A stretch of 64,000 bases of DNA from an uncultured Flavobacteriaceae bacterium (GTDB lineage: Bacteria; Bacteroidota; Bacteroidia; Flavobacteriales; Flavobacteriaceae): positions 151,175 through 215,174 of the forward strand of contig CANLWG010000010.1 of the NCBI GenBank assembly GCA_947494715.1. The letters are read 5' to 3'. This document shows, one piece after another, positions 63,957 to 64,000 of the stretch. The position numbers and the translations under genes were made by a program. The notes under the pieces are model-generated. The model saw nothing but the letters and a program-made list of their open reading frames with translations, was not told where the DNA came from and did not search any database. The first letter of the stretch is position 1. Each line of letters starts with the position of its first letter.

Positions 63957-64000
63957 AGGAAGGCGGCTCCCTACTCTCCCGCCCTTTGGGGCAGTACCAT
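63957..64000 (-). rRNA. rrf: 5S ribosomal RNA, 3' part (cut by window edge)
   Basis: On the minus strand the sequence ATGGTACTGCC...GGGAGAGTAGGGAGCCGCC is the conserved 3' arm of 5S rRNA (the GATGGTACTG and GGGAGAGTAGG boxes). The gene continues beyond the right edge. Together with the terminator it marks the end of an rRNA operon lying outside the window. Confidence 0.88.

Noticed and set aside
1..64000. CRISPR arrays, tRNA genes, prophage or conjugative genes
   Set aside because: No regularly spaced direct repeats, no cloverleaf candidates that I could support, and no phage, integrase or transfer proteins were seen.

Overview
This window looks like chromosomal DNA of a marine-type Flavobacteriaceae (Bacteroidota). 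The evidence is an AT-rich sequence, repeated Bacteroidota -7 promoter boxes (TAnnTTTG), the absence of strong Shine-Dalgarno sequences, many TTG starts, numerous lipoproteins and TonB-dependent proteins, a SusC/SusD pair, and paired small membrane proteins with a CCC motif. No integrase, transposase, phage gene, CRISPR array or tRNA was recognised. An rRNA operon enters from the right edge on the minus strand: the 3' end of 5S rRNA plus its terminator.

Layout. 1-6230: a beta-propeller protein, an NAD(P)-binding protein, a DJ-1/PfpI protein divergent from an HxlR regulator, a cyclase-family lipoprotein, two cupins and a CBS-pair protein. 6600-9110: rny, a 6S-like RNA gene, zapA and a coiled-coil partner. 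9300-16500: M23 peptidase, TonB receptor, a secreted unknown, cysteine desulfurase, a small lipoprotein and an Smr protein. 16536-20200: DUF2752 and two CCC-motif membrane proteins, a composite palindromic repeat, ornithine aminotransferase, and an ECF sigma factor with a membrane partner, separated by twin palindromes. 20321-27410: rlmD with two envelope proteins, a THUMP methyltransferase, a ZIP transporter, an APC permease and an exported-looking O-methyltransferase.

27893-36400: a TetR-controlled drug-efflux operon (TolC, membrane fusion protein, two ABC ATPases, DUF2141 protein, two ABC-2 permeases). Two matching palindromes lie on its promoter, and a membrane class III cyclase gene broken by two single-base losses lies at its end.

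36460-50775: a large catabolic locus. On the minus strand, SusC-SusD-DUF6807-Gfo/Idh-oxidoreductase-TRAP (DctP, DctQ, DctM) form one probable operon of about 12 kb. Divergent from it are a LacI regulator and ThuA. A 12-bp palindrome overlaps the predicted -33 element of the susC promoter. There is no glycoside hydrolase. The gene set suggests outer-membrane capture, oxidoreductive processing and TRAP import of an acidic or keto-sugar product (inference).

50853-62860: an Ig-like lipoprotein, then a planctomycete-style set: a PSD1 cytochrome/DUF1549/DUF1553 protein, a DUF1501 Tat protein and a Tat propeller protein in one operon. Divergent from it is a membrane-anchored winged-helix regulator. 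A small lipoprotein and a PVC-type heme-binding dehydrogenase-like lipoprotein follow. This set and the SusCD-TRAP locus are the best candidates here for a poorly described system. 62888-64000: a hemolysin III family protein, an empty stretch, and the 5S rRNA end.
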